NCBI GenBank assembly: GCA_043779285.1
Contig: JAYWEL010000116.1
Span: 1 to 25,253, forward strand
DNA: 25,253 nucleotides
DNA from: MGR-bin208 sp043779285
GTDB lineage: Bacteria; Bacteroidota; Bacteroidia; Chitinophagales; Chitinophagaceae
Direction of reading: 5' to 3'
Notes under the pieces: generated by a model
Database searches by the model: none
What the model was told of the DNA's origin: nothing
What the model saw: only the letters and a program-made list of their open reading frames with translations
Shown: piece after piece, positions 24,217 through 25,253 of the stretch
How positions within the stretch are numbered: the stretch's first letter is position 1
How the letters are laid out: each line of letters begins with the position of its first letter
Position numbers and translations under genes: made by a program

Positions 24217-25206
24217 ATGAGATCATATACAATTACAGAAATCAACGACCGGTTAAACGGTCAACTGGTTGGTGACACAACGAACCAGATAAACGGGCCC
24301 GAACAATTGGAAAGAGCCGGCATCAACCATATCAGTTTTATCGGTAGTAAAAAATATGCACGTCTTTGGGAAAGTTCAAAAGCCTGTGCGGCCATTATCA
24401 ACGACAACCTGGATATTGAACCGGGTGAAAACCGTGCGTTGATCAAAGTAAAGAATGCGGATCTGGCCATGGCTAAAATACTGGAACTGTTCGATCCGGG
24501 ACCACCGGCATTTGATGAAGACATTCATCCAACAGCCGTTATTCATAAAACGGCCAACATTGGTGCCGGTTGCAAGATAGGAGCCGGTTGTTTTATCGGG
24601 CGGAATGTGTTGCTGGGCGAGGGTTGTGTGCTTTATCCGAATGTAACCATCATGGATGAAACCAAAATAGGTAAAGGAACTATAATCTGGTCGGGTACGG
24701 TTATCCGTGAGCGATGCGAAATAGGAAGCTTCTGCATTTTCCATATCAATGTAAGTATCGGTTCAGATGGTTTCGGATACCGTCCCAGTGAAGATGGCAG
24801 GGGACTGGTGAAAATTCCACAGATCGGCAATGTGGTTATTGGCAATGCCGTAGAAATAGGCGCCAACTCCTGTGTTGACCGGGGCAAGTTCAGTTCTACC
24901 ATCATCGGTGACGGATGTAAGATTGATAACCTGATACAGATTGCACACAACTGCATTATGGGCCGTTCCTGCATCATGGCCGGACAAAGTGGCCTGGCTG
25001 GTTCTGTTACACTTGGTGATGGCGTCATCATTGGTGGCAGTGCTTCCATAAAAGATCATGTAACCCTTCATTCCGGTGTAGTGGTTGGTGGAGGCTCGGG
25101 TGTGCTCAATGATGTACCGGCAGGCAAAACCGTATTGGGTTATCCGGCAACCGACGCAAGGGACATGTTGAAGCAATGGGTGGCTCTTAAAAAGCTGGTG
25201 CAGTAA
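24217..25206 (+). CDS. lpxD: UDP-3-O-acylglucosamine N-acyltransferase
   Basis: The enzyme adds the second 3-hydroxyacyl chain (from acyl-ACP) to UDP-3-O-acylglucosamine, the third step of lipid A synthesis, in the cytosol. It has 329 residues (LpxD is usually 330-350). The N-terminal uridine-binding domain spans 1-100 (ISFIGSKKYARL). The left-handed beta-helix of hexapeptide repeats spans about 105-300, with the conserved GSDGFGYRP (182-190) and the catalytic histidine H244 in NLIQIAHNC. The C-terminal helix (DMLKQWVALKKL) is short. It stands alone here, divergent from GH92, and the usual partners lpxC/fabZ/lpxA are not seen in the 47 bases left. Base composition is visibly more GC-rich than in most of the window. 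It could be a second lpxD paralogue. Confidence 0.92.
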   Translation: MRSYTITEINDRLNGQLVGDTTNQINGPEQLERAGINHISFIGSKKYARLWESSKACAAIINDNLDIEPGENRALIKVKNADLAMAKILELFDPGPPAFDEDIHPTAVIHKTANIGAGCKIGAGCFIGRNVLLGEGCVLYPNVTIMDETKIGKGTIIWSGTVIRERCEIGSFCIFHINVSIGSDGFGYRPSEDGRGLVKIPQIGNVVIGNAVEIGANSCVDRGKFSSTIIGDGCKIDNLIQIAHNCIMGRSCIMAGQSGLAGSVTLGDGVIIGGSASIKDHVTLHSGVVVGGGSGVLNDVPAGKTVLGYPATDARDMLKQWVALKKLVQ

Positions 25207-25253
25207 AATATTAATAATGTTCGATGAAACACTGACCATTGAGATACAATAAA

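Noticed and set aside
25217..25252. Start of a further gene behind lpxD
   Set aside because: The frame ends after 11 codons at a TAA inside the window.

Overview
The window looks like a chromosomal segment of an AT-rich member of the Bacteroidota, most likely family Chitinophagaceae. The reasons are promoter motifs of the Bacteroidota form TAnnTTTG in front of many genes, a type IX secretion (T9SS) C-terminal sorting domain, a CarboxypepD_reg/TonB-type outer-membrane protein, a GH92 mannosidase and the neighbourhood birA / rsfS-ftsH-LUD. The family assignment is inference from gene order and protein style; no rRNA or tRNA is present to confirm it.

Layout. (1) 1-1640: a strong bidirectional terminator hairpin, copy 1 of a 127-bp double-palindrome repeat, a secreted two-PDZ protein (minus strand) and a possible 37-residue membrane microprotein. 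(2) 1640-6707: alaS (minus) diverges from an M23 peptidase gene, followed by a MerR-type regulator and a periplasmic thioredoxin-fold protein (plus). (3) 6694-13136: a minus-strand run read rsfS, ftsH, LUD protein, gamma-glutamylcyclotransferase-like protein, lpxH, a beta-propeller-like secreted protein and a MscS channel. Most gaps are 0-47 bases, so much of it is probably one or two operons. (4) 13196-13963: birA, divergent from rsfS, apparently with a TTG start, followed 8 bases later by copy 2 of the repeat. (5) 14102-19646: an accessory stretch of outer-surface genes: a TonB-receptor-like beta-barrel protein with a clear promoter and an adjacent palindrome, a DUF2490 protein after a 478-base spacer, and a T9SS-exported protein gene broken by a stop codon in its signal peptide and by a frameshift. 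(6) 19742-25206: a DUF998 membrane protein and a methyltransferase (probable operon), a secreted GH92 glycosidase (minus) and a divergent lpxD.

How the genes fit together. Core cell maintenance (alaS, rsfS, ftsH, birA) sits beside envelope functions: lipid A synthesis (lpxH, lpxD), wall remodelling (M23), osmotic protection (MscS), outer-membrane transport and glycan degradation (GH92). No phage, insertion sequence, CRISPR array or defence system was recognised.

The most unusual signals are the near-identical repeat pair (125 of 127 bases identical, both differences at positions that do not pair), the doubly disrupted T9SS gene, the palindrome next to the outer-membrane protein promoter, and the small ORF with an E. 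coli-like promoter. I did not find a clear new multi-gene system.
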